A stretch of 64,000 nt of DNA from assembly GCA_036924085.1 (NCBI GenBank), contig JAVGWX010000019.1, positions 18,796,631 through 18,860,630 of the forward strand. Reading direction: 5' to 3'. The notes below the pieces were generated by a model, which had not been told where the DNA came from, did no database searches, and saw nothing but the letters and a program-made list of their open reading frames with translations. Shown piece after piece: positions 8,608-20,470 of this stretch. Source of the DNA: Ariolimax columbianus (lineage: Eukaryota > Mollusca > Gastropoda > Stylommatophora > Arionidae). The position numbers and the translations under genes were made by a program. Positions within the stretch are counted from its first letter, which is position 1, and every line of letters starts with the position of its first letter.

Positions 8608-11600
8608 AAAAAGATGGTGTTCAACAGTTTCATAGGGATGTGTGCACAGCTGGCACTCTGGAGTATGTTCTGGTTGGATTCTGTTCAACAGTTTCATAGG
8701 GATGTGTGCACAGCTGGCACTCTGGAGAATGTTCTGGTTGGATTCTGTTCAACAGTTCCATAGGGATGTGTGCACAGCTGGCACTCTGGAGTATGTTCTG
8801 GTTGGATTCTGTTCAACAGTTTCATAGGGATGTGTGCACAGCTGGCACTCTGGAGAATGTTCTGGTTGGATTCTGTTCAACAGTTTCATAGGGATGTGTG
8901 CACAGCTGGCACTCTGGAGTATGTTCTGGTTGGATTCTGTTCAACAGTTCCATAGGGATGTGTGCACAGCTGGCACTCTGGAGTATGTTCTGGTTGGATT
9001 CTGTTCAACAGTTTCATAGGGATGTGTGCACAGCTGGCACTCTGGAGAATGTTCTGGTTGGATTCTGTTCAACAGTTTCATAGGGATGTGTGCACAGCTG
9101 GCACTCTGGAGAATGTTCTGGTTGGATTCTGTTCAACAGTTTCATAGGGATGTGTGCACAGCTGGCACTCTGGAGAATGTTTTGGTTGGATTCTGTTAAA
9201 CAGTTCCATAGGGATGTGTGCACATCTGGCACTCTGGAGTATGTTCTGGTTGGATTCTGTTCAACAGTTTCATAGGGATGTGTGCACAGCTGGCACTCTG
9301 GAGTATGTTCTGGTTGGATTCTGTTCAACAGTTTCATAGGGATGTGTGCACAGCTGGCACTCTGGAGAATGTTCTGGTTGGATTCTGTTCAACAGTTTCA
9401 TAGGGATGTGTGCACAGCTGGCACTCTGGAGAATGTTCTGGTTGGATTCTGTTCAACAGTTTCATAGGGATGTGTGCACAGCTGGCACTCTGGAGAATGT
9501 TCTGGTTGGATTCTGTTCAACAGTTTCATAGGGATGTGTGCACAGCTGGCACTCTAGAGAATGTTCTGGTTGGATTCTGTTCAACAGTTTCATAGGGATG
9601 TGTGCACAGCTGGCACTCTGGAGAATGTTCTGGTTGGATTCTGTTCAACAGTTTCATAGGGATGTGTGCACAGCTGGCACTCTGGAGTATGTTCTGGTTG
9701 AATTCTGTTCAACAGTTTCATAGGGATGTGTGCACAGCTGGCACTCTGGAGTATGTTCTGGTTGGATTCTGTTCAACAGTTCCATAGGGATGTGTGCACA
9801 GCTGGCACTCTGGAGAATGTTCTGGTTGGATTCTGTTCAACAGTTTCATAGGGATGTGTGCACAGCCGGCACTCTGGAGAATGTTCTGGTTGGATTCTGT
9901 TCAACAGTTTCATAGGGATGTGTGCACAGCTGGCACTCTGGAGAATGTTCTGGTTGGATTCTGTTCAACAGTTTCATAGGGATGTGTGCACAGCTGGCAC
10001 TCTGGAGAATGTTCTGGTTGGATTCTGTTCAACAGTTTCATAGGGATGTGTGCACAGCTGGCACTCTGGAGTATGTTCTGGTTGGATTCTGTTCAACAGT
10101 TTCATAGGGATGTGTGCACAGCTGGCACTCTGGAGAATGTTCTGGTTGGATTCTGTTCAACAGTTTCATAGGTATGTGTGCACAGCTGGCACTCTGGAGA
10201 ATGTTCTGGTTGGATTCTGTTCAACAGTTCCATAGGGATGTGTGCACAGCTGGCACTCTGGAGTATGTTCTGGTTGGATTCTGTTCAACAGTTCCATAGG
10301 GATGTGTGCACAGCTGGCACTCTGGAGAATGTTCTGGTTGGATTCTGTTCAACAGTTCCATAGGGATGTGTGCACAGCTGGCACTCTGGAGTATGTTCTG
10401 GTTGGATTCTGTTCAACAGTTCCATAGGGATGTGTGCACAGCTGGCACTCTGGAGTATGTTCTGGTTGGATTCTGTTCAACAGTTTCATAGGGATGTGTG
10501 CACAGCTGGCACTCTGGAGAATGTTCTGGTTGGATTCTGTTCAACAGTTTCATAGGGATGTGTGCACAGCTGGCAGTCTGGAGAATGTTTTGGTTGGATT
10601 CTGTTAAACAGTTCCATAGGGATGTGTGCACAGCTGGTACTCTGGAGTATGTTCTGGTTGGATTCTGTTCAACAGTTCCATAGGGATGTGTGCACAGCTG
10701 GCACTCTGGAGTATGTTCTGGTTGGATTCTGTTCAACAGTTTCATAGGGATGTGTGCACAGCTGGCACTCTGGAGAATGTTCTGGTTGGATTCTGTTCAA
10801 CAGTTTCATAGGGATGTGTGCACAGCTGGCACTCTGGAGAATGTTCTGGTTGGATTCTGTTCAACAGTTTCATAGGGATGTGTGCACAGCTGGCACTCTG
10901 GAGAATGTTCTGGTTGGATTCTGTTCAACAGTTTCATAGGGATGTGTGCACAGCTGGCACTCTAGAGAATGTTCTGGTTGGATTCTGTTCAACAGTTTCA
11001 TAGGGATGTGTGCACAGCTGGCACTCTGGAGAATGTTCTGGTTGGATTCTGTTCAACAGTTTCATAGGGATGTGTGCACAGCTGGCACTCTGGAGTATGT
11101 TCTGGTTGAATTCTGTTCAACAGTTTCATAGGGATGTGTGCACAGCTGGCACTCTGGAGTATGTTCTGGTTGGATTCTGTTCAACAGTTCCATAGGGATG
11201 TGTGCACAGCTGGCACTCTGGAGAATGTTCTGGTTGGATTCTGTTCAACAGTTTCATAGGGATGTGTGCACAGCTGGCACTCTGGAGAATGTTCTGGTTG
11301 GATTCTGTTCAACAGTTTCATAGGGATGTGTGCACAGCTGGCACTCTGGAGAATGTTCTGGTTGGATTCTGTTCAACAGTTTCATAGGGATGTGTGCACA
11401 GCTGGCACTCTGGAGAATGTTCTGGTTGGATTCTGTTCAACAGTTTCATAGGGATGTGTGCACAGCTGGCACTCTGGAGTATGTTCTGGTTGGATTCTGT
11501 TCAACAGTTTCATAGGGATGTGTGCACAGCTGGCACTCTGGAGAATGTTCTGGTTGGATTCTGTTCAACAGTTTCATAGGTATGTGTGCACAGCTGGCAC

Positions 11601-14562
11601 TCTGGAGAATGTTCTGGTTGGATTCTGTTCAACAGTTCCATAGGGATGTGTGCACAGCTGGCACTCTGGAGTATGTTCTGGTTGGATTCTGTTCAACAGT
11701 TCCATAGGGATGTGTGCACAGCTGGCACTCTGGAGAATGTTCTGGTTGGATTCTGTTCAACAGTTCCATAGGGATGTGTGCACAGCTGGCACTCTGGAGT
11801 ATGTTCTGGTTGGATTCTGTTCAACAGTTTCATAGGGATGTGTGCACAGCTGGCACTCTGGAGAATGTTCTGGTTGGATTCTGTTCAACAGTTTCATAGG
11901 GATGTGTGCACAGCTGGCACTCTGGAGTATGTTCTGGTTGGATTCTGTTCAACAGTTCCATAGGGATGTGTGCACAGCTGGCACTCTGGAGTATGTTCTG
12001 GTTGGATTCTGTTCAACAGTTTCATAGGGATGTGTGCACAGCTGGCACTCTGGAGAATGTTCTGGTTGGATTCTGTTCAACAGTTTCATAGGGATGTGTG
12101 CACAGCTGGCAGTCTGGAGAATGTTTTGGTTGGATTCTGTTAAACAGTTCCATAGGGATGTGTGCACAGCTGGTACTCTGGAGTATGTTCTGGTTGGATT
12201 CTGTTCAACAGTTCCATAGGGATGTGTGCACAGCTCGCACTCTGGAGTATGTTCTGGTTGGATTCTGTTCAACAGTTTCATAGGGATGTGTGCACAGCTG
12301 GCACTCTGGAGAATGTTCTGGTTGGATTCTGTTCAACAGTTTCATAGGGATGTGTGCACAGCTGGCACTCTGGAGAATGTTCTGGTTGGATTCTGTTCAA
12401 CAGTTTCATAGGGATGTGTGCACAGCTGGCACTCTGGAGAATGTTCTGGTTGGATTCTGTTCAACAGTTTCATAGGGATGTGTGCACAGCTGGCACTCTA
12501 GAGAATGTTCTGGTTGGATTCTGTTCAACAGTTTCATAGGGATGTGTGCACAGCTGGCACTCTGGAGAATGTTCTGGTTGGATTCTGTTCAACAGTTTCA
12601 TAGGGATGTGTGCACAGCTGGCACTCTGGAGTATGTTCTGGTTGAATTCTGTTCAACAGTTTCATAGGGATGTGTGCACAGCTGGCACTCTGGAGTATGT
12701 TCTGGTTGGATTCTGTTCAACAGTTCCATAGGGATGTGTGCACAGCTGGCACTCTGGAGAATGTTCTGGTTGGATTCTGTTCAACAGTTTCATAGGGATG
12801 TGTGCACAGCTGGCACTCTGGAGAATGTTCTGGTTGGATTCTGTTCAACAGTTTCATAGGGATGTGTGCACAGCTGGCACTCTGGAGAATGTTCTGGTTG
12901 GATTCTGTTCAACAGTTTCATAGGGATGTGTGCACAGCTGGCACTCTGGAGAATGTTCTGGTTGGATTCTGTTCAACAGTTTCATAGGGATGTGTGCACA
13001 GCTGGCACTCTGGAGAATGTTCTGGTTGGATTCTGTTCAACAGTTTCATAGGGATGTGTGCACAGCTGGCACTCTGGAGAATGTTCTGGTTGGATTCTGT
13101 TCAACAGTTTCATAGGGATGTGTGCACAGCTGGCACTCTGGAGAATGTTCTGGTTGGATTCTGTTCAACAGTTTCATAGGGATGTGTGCACAGCTGGCAC
13201 TCTGGAGAATGTTCTGGTTGGATTCTGTTCAACAGTTTCATAGGGATGTGTGCACAGCTGGCACTCTGGAGAATGTTCTGGTTGGATTCTGTTCAACAGT
13301 TTCATAGGGATGTGTGCACAGCTGGCACTCTGGAGTATGTTCTGGTTGGATTCTGTTCAACAGTTCCATAGGGATGTGTGCACAGCTGGCACTCTGGAGA
13401 ATGTTCTGGTTGGATTCTGTTCAACAGTTTCATAGGGATGTGTGCACAGCTGGCACTCTGGAGAATGTTCTGGTTGGATTCTGTTCAACAGTTTCATAGG
13501 GATGTGTGCACAGCTGGCACTCTGGAGAATGTTCTGGTTGGATTCTGTTCAACAGTTTCATAGGGATGTGTGCACAGCTGGCACTCTGGAGAATGTTCTG
13601 GTTGGATTCTGTTCAACAGTTTCATAGGGATGTGTGCACAGCTGGCACTCTGGAGAATGTTCTGGTTGGATTCTGTTCAACAGTTTCATAGGGATGTGTG
13701 CACAGCTGGCACTCTGGAGAATGTTCTGGTTGGATTCTGTTCAACAGTTTCATAGGGATGTGTGCACAGCTGGCACTCTGGAGAATGTTCTGGTTGGATT
13801 CTGTTCAACAGTTTCATAGGGATGTGTGCACAGCTGGCACTCTGGAGTATGTTCTGGTTGGATTCTGTTCAACAGTTTCATAGGGATGTGTGCACAGCTG
13901 GCACTCTGGAGAATGTTCTGGTTGGATTCTGTTCAACAGTTTCATAGGGATGTGTGCACAGCTGGCACTCTGGAGAATGTTCTGGTTGGATTCTGTTCAA
14001 CAGTTTCATAGGGATGTGTGCACAGCTGGCACTCTGGAGAATGTTCTGGTTGGATTCTGTTCAACAGTTTCATAGGGATGTGTGCACAGCTGGCACTCTG
14101 GAGAATGTTCTGGTTGGATTCTGTTCAACAGTTTCATAGGGATGTGTGCACAGCTGGCACTCTGGAGAATGTTCTGGTTGGATTCTGTTCAACAGTTTCA
14201 TAGGGATGTGTGCACAGCTGGCACTCTGGAGAATGTTCTGGTTGGATTCTGTTCAACAGTTTCATAGGTATGTGTGCACTCTGGAGAATGTTCTGGTTGG
14301 ATTCTGTTCAACAGTTCCATAGGGATGTGTGCACAGCTGGCACTCTGGAGAATGTTCTGGTTGGATTCTGTTCAACAGTTCCATAGGGATGTGTGCACAG
14401 CTGGCACTCTGGAGTATGTTCTGGTTGGATTCTGTTCAACAGTTTCATAGGGATGTGTGCACAGCTGGCACTCTGGAGAATGTTCTGGTTGGATTCTGTT
14501 CAACAGTTTCATAGGGATGTGTGCACAGCTGGCACTCTGGAGTATGTTCTGGTTGGATTCTG
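8608..14562. repeat. 64-bp satellite array, about 93 units
   Basis: Near-identical 64-mers (+ strand core GGATTCTGTTCAACAGTTTC, then ATAGGGATGTGTGCACAG). On minus the unit encodes IQPEHTPECQLCTHPYETVE of a LINE knuckle. Variation is concentrated at a few sites (GAGAATG/GAGTATG; AGTTTCAT/AGTTCCAT). One unit near 14264-14328 is 55 bp, missing 9 bp between GCAC repeats. Rare variants recur 1408 and then 1536 bp apart, giving a higher-order structure. The array runs into the assembly gap, so its true length is unknown. The many 61-codon + frames and about 110-codon - frames are by-products. Confidence 0.97.
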
Positions 14563-14662
14563 NNNNNNNNNNNNNNNNNNNNNNNNNNNNNNNNNNNNNN
14601 NNNNNNNNNNNNNNNNNNNNNNNNNNNNNNNNNNNNNNNNNNNNNNNNNNNNNNNNNNNNNN
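14563..14662. other. Assembly gap (100 N)
   Basis: Exactly 100 N between the 64-bp satellite and the GAA tract. A round number usually means unknown gap size. The join between the two repeats is therefore not demonstrated. Confidence 0.98.
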
Positions 14663-14879
14663 AGAAGAAGAGGAAAAAGAAGAGGAAGAAGAAGAAGAGG
14701 AAGAAGAAGTAGAAGAGGAAAAAAGAGAGGAAGAAGAGGAAGAAGAAGAAGAAGAAGAGGAAGAAGAACAAGAAGAAGAAGAAGAGGAAAGAAGAAGAAG
14801 AAGAAGAGAAGAACAAGAAGAAGAAGAAGAGAAGAAGAAGAAGAGAGAGAAGAAGAGAAGAACAAGAAGAGAAGAAGAA

Positions 14880-14911
<32 letters not shown>

Positions 14912-16881
14912 GAAGAACAAGAAGAAGAAGAAGAGAAGAAGAAGAAGATAAGAACAAGAAGAGAAGAGAAGAAGAAGAGAAGAACAAGAAGAGAAGAAGA
15001 AGAAGAGAGAAGAAGAAGAAGAGAAGAAGAAGAAGAAGAAGAAGAAGAAGAGAAGAAAGAAGAAGAAGAAGAAGAGAAGAAGAAGAGAAGAAGAAGAAGA
15101 AGAAGAGAAGAAGAAGAGAAGAACAAGAAGAACAAGAAGAAGAAGAGAAGAAGAAGAGAAGAACAAGAAGAAGAAGAAGAAGAGAAGAAGAAGATAAGAA
15201 GAAGAAGAAGAGAAGAACAAGAAGAAGAAGAAGAAGAGAAGAAAAAGAGAAGACAAAAGAAGAAGAAGAGAAGAAGAAGAAGAAGAAGAAGAAGAAGAAG
15301 AGAAGAAGAAGAGAAGAACAAGAAGAAGAAGAAGAAGAAGAAGAAGAAGAAGAAAGAGAAGACAAGAAAAGAAGAAGAAGAAGAGAAGAAGAAGAGAAGA
15401 ACAAGAAGAAGAAGAAGAAGAAGAAAGAAGAAGAAGAAGAAGAAGAGAAGAAGAAGAAGAAGAAGAAGAAGAAGAAGAAGAAGAAGAAGAAGAAGAGAAG
15501 AAGAAGAGAAGAAGCAAGAAGAAGAAGAAAGAGAAGAAGAAGAAGAAGAAGAACGAAGAAAGAAGAAGAGAAGAAAAGAAGAAGAAGAGAAGAAGAAAAG
15601 AAGAAGAAGAAGAAGAAGAAGAAGAAGAGAAGAAGAAGAAGAAGAAGAGAAGAAAAGAAGAAGAAGAAGAAGAAGAGAAGAAGAAAGAGAAGAACAAGAA
15701 GAAGAAGAAGAAGAAAGAAGAAGAACAAGAAGAAGAAGAAGAAGAAGAAGAGAAGAAGAAGAGAAGAAGAAGAAGAAGAAGAAGAGAAGAAGAAGAGAAA
15801 GAACAAAGAAGAAGAAGAAGAAGAAGAAGAAGAGAAGAAGAGAAGAAGAAGAAGAAGAAGAAGAGAAGAAGAAGAGAAGACAGAAGAAGAAGAAGAGAAG
15901 AAGAAGAGAGACAAGAAGAAGAAGAGAAGAAGAAGAAGAAGAAGAAGAAGAAGAAGAAGAAGAAGAGAAGAAAGAAGAAGAAGAAGAAGAAGAAGAAGAA
16001 GAGAAGAGAAGAACAAGAAGAAGAAGAGAAGAGAAAGAGAAGAACGAAGAAGAACGAAGAAGAAGAAGAAGAAGAAAGAAAGAAGAAGAAGAGAAGAAGA
16101 AAGAAGAAGAAGAGAAGAAGAAAGAGAGAAGAGAAGAGAAGAACAAGAAGAAGAAGAGAAGAAGAAGAGAAGAAGAAGAGAAGAACAGAAGAAGAGAAGA
16201 AGAAGAGAAGAAGAAGAGAAGAACAAGAAGAGAAGAAGAAGAAGAAGAGAAGAAAGAGAAGAACAAGAAGAAGAAGAAGAGAAGAAAGAAGAGAAGAACA
16301 AGAAGAAGAAGAAGAGAAGAAGAAGAGAAGAACAAGAAGAAGAGAAGAAGAAGAAGAGAAGAAGAAGAAGAACAAGAAGAGAAGAGAAGAAGAAAGAGAA
16401 GAAGAAGAGAAGAAGAAGAGAAGAACAAGAGAAGAAGAGAAGAAGAAGAGAAGAACAAGAAGAAGAAGAGAAAGAAAGAAGAAGAAGAAAGAAGAGAAGA
16501 AGAAGAACAAGAAGAAGAAGAGAAGAAGAAGAGAAGAAGAAGAGAAGAAGAAGAGAAGAGAGAAGAAGAAGAAGAAGAAGAGAAGAGAAGAAGAAGAAGA
16601 AGAAGAAGAAGAAGAGAAGAACAAGAAGAGAAGAAGAAGAAGAGAAGAAGAAGAAGAAGAAGAAGAAGAGAAGAGTAAGAAGAGGAAGAAGAAGAAGAAG
16701 AGAAGACAAAAGAAGAGAAGAAGAAGAAGAAGAGAAGAAGAAGAAGAAGAAGAGAAGAAAGAAAGAGAAGAAAGAAAGGAAGAAGAAGAAGAGAAGACAT
16801 GAGAAGAACAAGAAGAGAAGAAGAAGAAGAAGAAGAAGAGAAGAGAAGAACAAGAAGAAGGAAGAAGAAGAAGAAGAAGAG

Positions 16882-16914
<33 letters not shown>

Positions 16915-17655
16915 AGAAGAAGAGAAGAACAAGAGAAGAGAAAAGAAGAAGAAGAAGAAGAAGAAGAAAGAACAGAGAAGAAGAAGAAGAAGAAGAAGAA
17001 GAAGAAGAAGAAAGAAGAAGAAGAGAAGAAGAAGGAAGAAGAAGAAGAAGAGAAGAAGAAGAAGAGAAGAAAGAAGAAGAGAAGAACAGAAGAAGAAGAA
17101 GAGAAGAGAGAAGAGAAGAGAAGAACAAGAAGAGAAGAAGAAGAGAAGAAGAAGAAGAGAAGAAGAAGAAGAAGAAGAAGAAGAAGAGGAGACAAGAGAA
17201 GAACAAGAAGAGAAGAAAGAAGAAGAAGAGGAAGAGAAGAAGAAGAAGGAAGAAGAGAAGAAGAAGAGAAGAAGAAGAAGAAGAAAAGAGAAAGAAGAAA
17301 GAAGAGAAGAAGAAGAAGAAGAAGAAAGAAGAAGAAGAGAAGAAGAAGAAGAAGAGAGAAGAGAAGAAGAGAGAGAAGAAGAAGAGAAGAAGAGAAGAAG
17401 AGAAGAAGAAGAGAAGAAGAAGAGAAGAAGAGAAGAAGAAGAGAAGAAAGAAGAAGAAGAAGAAGAGAGATGAAAGAAGAGAAGAAGAAGAAAGAAGAGA
17501 AGAAGAAGAAGAGGAAGAAGAGAAGAAGAGAAGAAGAAGAGAAGAAGAAAGAAGAAGACAAGAAGAGGAAGAAGAAGAAGAAGAAGAGGAAGAAGAAGAA
17601 GAAGAGGAAGAAGAAGAGAAGAAAAGAAGAGAAGAAGAAGAAGAGAAGAAGAAGA

Positions 17656-17691
<36 letters not shown>

Positions 17692-17759
17692 AGAAGAAGA
17701 AGAGAAGAAAAGAAGAAAGAAGAAGAAGAAGAAGAGGAAGAAGAAAAAGAAGAAGAAGA
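14663..17759. repeat. 3.1-kb polypurine (GAA)n-type tract
   Basis: Almost pure purine on + (AAG/AGA/GAA triplets with frequent GAGAAG, AACAAG and AGGAAG interruptions); pyrimidines are rare, mainly C in AACAAG. Such R:Y mirror-like tracts can form triplexes (known for GAA expansions). Orientation matches the GAA tails of LINE I and SINE A copies, so it may be a hugely expanded retroposon tail. The giant Lys/Glu/Arg or Ser/Leu/Phe frames across it (up to 1148 codons) are not genes. Confidence 0.95.
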
Positions 17760-17814
17760 TATTCAAGCATTTGAAATGTCGGTTTCAATAGCAATAATTG
17801 CCAAAGATGAGGTT

Positions 17815-17910
17815 TCAAGCCACATGCACAGCCTCTGTAATCGGCTGCTCCAGCCTGCTTCGGAAGTTACAGTGGTCATACTCATATCAACCCAGGTACC
17901 ACCCTGGTGA
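17815..17910 (+). mobile_element. Fragment of dispersed element M
   Basis: CACATGCACAGCCTCTGTAA followed by GGAAGTTACAGTGGTCATAC and TATCAACCCAGGTACCACC. This resembles copies at 26035-26115, 28190-28270, 47875-47960, 48420-48590, 51485-51560 and 60800-60945, where the core TTTAGTTGCCTTTTACGACA-like motif is clearer. Such a core is widespread in animal SINE-like repeats; I cannot name the family. Confidence 0.5.
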
Positions 17911-18125
17911 TCTGTACCAGAAAAATGCTTTTAATTATATAAATATGCATTTCTTAAGAGATGTGACAATTCTTCAAATATGTTAACCGCAGGAGCCCTG
18001 TTTGTTGACGTGGGGAAAAGTCAAAGAAATCCTGGCCGCTACTTTTTGTCATATTTGAGTCTTAACAGCTATGATGCAGAGGTATGTATATAATCTATGA
18101 AGATATGTATATATCGTTGGAAAGA

Positions 18126-18128
<3 letters not shown>

Positions 18129-18182
<54 letters not shown>

Positions 18183-18235
18183 TATTTATGGTATTAAGGT
18201 ATTAAATATGTTATGAAGGTGTGTATGTGTGCTTG

Positions 18236-18285
<50 letters not shown>

Positions 18286-18294
18286 ATGAAGGTA

Positions 18295-18385
<91 letters not shown>
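18129..18385. repeat. TA-rich array with TATGAAGGT interruptions
   Basis: Four blocks of (TA)n separated by short ATGAAGGTATGAATA-like or ATGAAGGTGTGT segments. The same interruption motif continues as unique-looking sequence at 19130-19240 (TGAAGGTATTTATATG, TAAAGGTATGTATAGG). Confidence 0.9.
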
Positions 18386-18389
<4 letters not shown>

Positions 18390-18390
<1 letters not shown>

Positions 18391-19130
18391 TAAAGGGGGG
18401 TGAGGTAGCGTGGTCTGGTTTGGACGTCCCGTTCGACAAAGGAAAGTGAAGCGTCTGATATAACCTCTGTATTCCAGGTGTAGAGATCGCCGCTGGATGA
18501 ACTGTTCGGCTTGCTGTTCAGACGTTTCCATGTCAATGATCTCTCCTACCTTATTGTGTCCCCAGCAGCACCTTCATGAGGGGCCCCGCTGTTTCTTACA
18601 GAGCCTGCTGTGGGGCGTGACCGAGTACCCAGCAGTATAACTGGGAGGGCAGATTGGGCTCATTAGCCTTGATTGGCAGCTAATCTAAGAGAAGGTAAAC
18701 GCTGACTATAAACCCGGGTAGACGTTAGCCTGTTCAGGCAGTTCGCCTAGGAGAGGAGGAACTCTGATTTTAGACCCACAAGTCCAGAAAGTGTTGGCTA
18801 GTCTTGAGACGATGAGAGTATCATAGGATGTCTCAAGTAACTAGCATCTGCGCGCAACGACTCCATTGCCTCGTGGAAACATCGGGAGAGGTAAAGGCTT
18901 CGGGAGTAAACCCAGACAGAAATCCGGAGTGGTAGCACCTAAGGCGGCTGGTTTCAAAATGCGAACTCATTCCGGCAGCTTCTGCAGCTGAGCGGGTGCC
19001 GAGAGGGGGATCCTGCAGTTTGGGCAGTCCAGGGTCTCTATATTCAGCGCCCAGGCATACGCTCTGAGAGGCTACTCACAGGGTGCCACACGCATGGTCT
19101 GCAAAGACTGAGACTCCTATGAATATGTTT
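18390..19130. other. GC-richer repeat-like segment of unknown identity
   Basis: About 700 bp with composition unlike the AT-rich surroundings and no open frame. The first 60 bp (GTAGCGTGGTCTGGTTTGGA, then CGTTCGACAAAGG) resemble a tRNA-type SINE head. The rest (for example GGTAAACGCTGACTATAAACC) matches nothing else in this window. It sits inside the TA/TATGAAGGT repeat, which resumes on the other side, suggesting an insertion. Confidence 0.35.
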
Positions 19131-19244
19131 CATTGAGGTATGAATAAATGCTATTGAAGGTATTTATATGTTTATGTTGCATGGATGTATGTTAATATAG
19201 TATGAACGTATATGAATGGGTTATAAAGGTATGTATAGGTGAAG

Positions 19245-19750
19245 TGAGGACCCTGACGCTAGTCTGGCCAAGCACAACGTACTAACCAGGACCCAGGACG
19301 TCACGTCATGGTCAGGCATAACGTACTAGCCAGGACGTCACGTCATGGTCAGGCATAACGTACTAACCAGGACCCAGGATGTCACGTCATGGTCAGGCAT
19401 AACGTACTAACCAGGACGTCACGTCATGGTCAGCATAACGTACTAACCAGGACCCAGGACGTCACGTCATGGTCAGGCATAACGTACTAGCCAGGACGTC
19501 ACGTCATGGTCAGGCATAACGTACTAACCAGGACCCAGGACGTCACGTCATGGTCAGGCATAACGTACTAACCAGAACGTCGCATCAGTATTAGACATAA
19601 CGTACTAACCAGGACATCGCGTCATGGTCAGGCATAAAGTACTAACCAAGGACGTCGCGTCAGTATTAGACATAACGTACCTACCAGGGACGTCGCTTCA
19701 GTATTAAACATAACGTACTAACCAGGACGTCGCGTCAGGGTCAGGCACAA
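19245..19750. repeat. 37/44-bp tandem array grown from the SINE B head
   Basis: Units alternate between 37 and 44 bp; the longer ones carry a doubled CCAGGAC heptamer. Core: GGTCAGGCATAACGTACTAA plus CCAGGACGTCACGTCAT. The last unit runs directly into SINE B (GGTCAGGCACAATATACTGA then CCAAGACC), and the core matches the SINE B head at 26960 in 21 of 27 positions by eye. Each unit contains GACGTCACGTCA, a doubled CRE-half-site-like motif. Confidence 0.85.
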
Positions 19751-20045
19751 TATACTGACCAAGACCACAATCTCCCTTCAATGAAGTGTTCCCTTGAAAC
19801 ATACTGTTTTCAAGACAGCCTGACTGACGAGATTAGGGCCAACGTGATCCCCGTAGTAGTGAGTGTCACGCAGATGATGTCAATCATAGCACAGCCGCCT
19901 GGAGAAGCGCGGTCCACCTTCGTCAGCATGCTCGGGATGTGAGGAAAGCTACTACAACTCACCACTTAACACCCGTTTTAGGGCACACAAAAGAGTAGAC
20001 TTACTCAAGTGTGAGCATTCAAGAACCTTTCTTTTTCAACAAAAA
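19750..20045 (+). mobile_element. SINE family B copy
   Basis: Body from ACTGACCAAGACC through CCCGTAGTAGTGAGTGTCAC, CACCTTCGTCAGCATGCTC and GGGATGTGAGGAAAGCTACT to GTGAGCATTC and a short A-rich tail. Best preserved copy of the family apart from that at 26945. No ORF. Its head is expanded into the array just upstream. Confidence 0.8.
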
Positions 20046-20049
20046 AAAA

Positions 20050-20460
20050 TGTAAATCTAAGGGACACAAATCAAAACAATTTATTTTCAAGTAGGGTAAG
20101 CAGTTCTTTCCCTCTGGTTGGATTCCGAATGGGCTCAGCAAAGTTTTTTAGGAAATTACATAATGTCTGGGTGTTTTTGGTAGACCGTTCGAAAATCCGT
20201 TAGAATTTGACAGAGTAGTTAGTCGTAATATTAGATGGTGTGTACACAATTTTTGCTCTGTAGGTTGTGAGGAAGTTGGTTAAAATATGAGAAATCCATG
20301 CGAACGGACAACAGTCACAGACAGTTACGGTGGTGTTAAGTTCAATAAAAGCTTGTCAAACTACATTACGACCAAAAGGCTTTCGCCAATGATAAAAAAC
20401 AAAAAATATAAAACATCTGGCAAGTAGCAGCAGCAACTTTCAACATAGACTTCACAAATA
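20050..20460. other. Spacer, nothing recognised
   Basis: AT-rich single-copy-looking sequence without a frame over 60 codons or a repeat I can match within the window. Confidence 0.4.
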
Positions 20461-20470
20461 CTACTATTAC

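Noticed and set aside
8608..14562. CRISPR-like array
   Set aside because: Units are contiguous with no spacers, and the DNA is animal. The same holds for the 26, 35, 41, 61, 62 and 65-bp arrays.
8642..14712. Dozens of 61-codon frames (MHSWHSG...) suggesting a multicopy small peptide gene family
   Set aside because: Each is the same 64-bp unit read in overlapping registers with a stop every third unit; the sense strand of the source is the LINE knuckle on minus.
14372..17818. Frames of 1148, 1085, 1038 and 761 codons, rich in Ser/Leu/Phe or Lys/Glu/Arg
   Set aside because: They are translations of the GAA-type polypurine tract and run through the N gap; no stop occurs because the repeat lacks stop codons in these frames.
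18211..18531. Tyr/Ile repeat frames
   Set aside because: Translations of (TA)n.
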